From the NCBI RefSeq assembly GCF_902859935.1, contig NZ_CADIKI010000001.1:1-64000 (forward strand): DNA of 64,000 nt. The letters are read 5' to 3'. The stretch's first letter is position 1. Every line of letters starts with the position of its first letter. The notes under the pieces are model-generated. The model was not told the DNA's origin. It saw only the letters and a program-made list of their open reading frames with translations, and did not search any database. The position numbers were made by a program, and so were the translations under genes. Origin of the DNA: Paraburkholderia fynbosensis (GTDB lineage: Bacteria > Pseudomonadota > Gammaproteobacteria > Burkholderiales > Burkholderiaceae). Below are positions 63,453 to 64,000 of this stretch, one piece after another.

Positions 63453-63509
63453 TGCGGTGACGCCAGCTGAGCGGGATGAAGCGACCAGCCGCGCGCCATG
63501 CCCGTCAGC

Positions 63510-64000
63510 TCACTCGAAATATCCCACCGCCAGATCGATGAATTCCCGCACCTTGCGCGGCACGAACTCGCGGCTCGGATACACCAGCGACACCGCGACG
63601 TCGCCATTGAGCATCGTGTAGTCGCCGAGTATGCGCACCAGCGTGCCGGCGCGCAATTCGTCGGCGACCATCTCCAGCGGCAGCAACGCGATGCCCATCG
63701 CGCCCAGCGCCGCCTGTTTCTGCATGATCATGCTGTTGACCGTGAACGACGCATCGAGCGCGACGCTCTCGTCGTTGCCGCCGTCCTTGCTGAAGATCCA
63801 GCTTGGCGGGCTCGTGTCGAGTGGCGCTGCGATCACCCGATGCCCCGCGAGATCGGCAGGCCTCGCGGGCTGGCCGGCCTGCGCGAGATAGGCGGCCGAC
63901 GCCACCGGCACCGCGTGCGACTTGAGCAGGCGCCGCACTACCAGCGATTCCGAGCGGATCATATGCTCGGTCACGATCCCCACGTCGAAACCGCCTTCGA
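63510..64000 (-). CDS. LysR-family regulator (C-terminal part, runs off the window)
   Basis: The visible 162 or so codons are the second half of a LysR effector domain: G-F-D-V-G-I-V-T-E near the window edge, then V-R-R-L-L-K-S-H-A-V-P-V-A-S-A-A-Y-L and A-L-G-A-M-G-I-A-L-L-P. The end R-K-V-R-E-F-I-D-L is normal for the family. The DNA-binding domain lies beyond base 64000. Target unknown. Confidence 0.88.
   Translation of the reverse strand, partial: EGGFDVGIVTEHMIRSESLVVRRLLKSHAVPVASAAYLAQAGQPARPADLAGHRVIAAPLDTSPPSWIFSKDGGNDESVALDASFTVNSMIMQKQAALGAMGIALLPLEMVADELRAGTLVRILGDYTMLNGDVAVSLVYPSREFVPRKVREFIDLAVGYFE

Overview
The window is a high-GC, gene-dense piece of a betaproteobacterial chromosome. 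The gene set points to Burkholderiaceae, most likely a plant- or soil-associated Paraburkholderia: an IacA-I type auxin (indole-3-acetate) degradation cluster, extended-hopanoid (Hpn) genes, pobA, kduID/kdgT and phnWX. The assignment rests on gene content and recalled family similarity only; no database search was run. No rRNA, tRNA, insertion sequence, phage or CRISPR array was seen.

Layout. 1-220: tail of ilvA. 362-8255: pobA (4-hydroxybenzoate hydroxylase) with two identical palindromic operators, a convergent AraC regulator, then a five-gene + strand catabolic unit (SDR, 3-ketosteroid-dehydrogenase-like flavoprotein, NIPSNAP protein, SDR, MFS importer). Beside pobA this looks like a route that oxidises and aromatises a cyclic keto or hydroxy acid towards 4-hydroxybenzoate (inference). 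8423-9656: small exported proteins, two of them very histidine-rich. 10191-14176: kdgR-kduD-kduI and divergent kdgT for unsaturated-uronate/2-keto-3-deoxygluconate catabolism, with two matching IclR-type operators. 14302-18249: GNAT acetyltransferase, aldehyde dehydrogenase, cold-shock protein, an ABC-ATPase remnant and a small membrane protein.

18372-27257: hopanoid side-chain genes (hpnJ, hpnI, hpnL; then a membrane protein, a second HpnI-like glycosyltransferase and hpnK) around a QseBC-like two-component system. A shared 13-bp regulator-like site lies before hpnJ and before the response regulator. 27283-35276: RND tripartite efflux operon and a divergent second two-component system, with OmpR-type repeat arrays between them. 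35371-37720: ProQ-domain protein and a TAXI-type solute-binding protein.

37989-57059: the auxin island. iacG, a FixJ-type response regulator, iacE-H-I-B-A, a PAS histidine kinase, an MHS transporter, a tandem tautomerase, iacD, iacC and two LysR regulators come first. catB-catA-catC follow (a SulP transporter sits between the CatR-like LysR and catB), then the reductase iacF. Together these would take indole-3-acetate to catechol and then to 3-oxoadipate enol-lactone. 57189-60218: LysR, TSUP exporter, a 28-residue membrane peptide and an SDR. 60369-63452: LysR-phnW-phnX for 2-aminoethylphosphonate. 63510-64000: a LysR gene running off the window.
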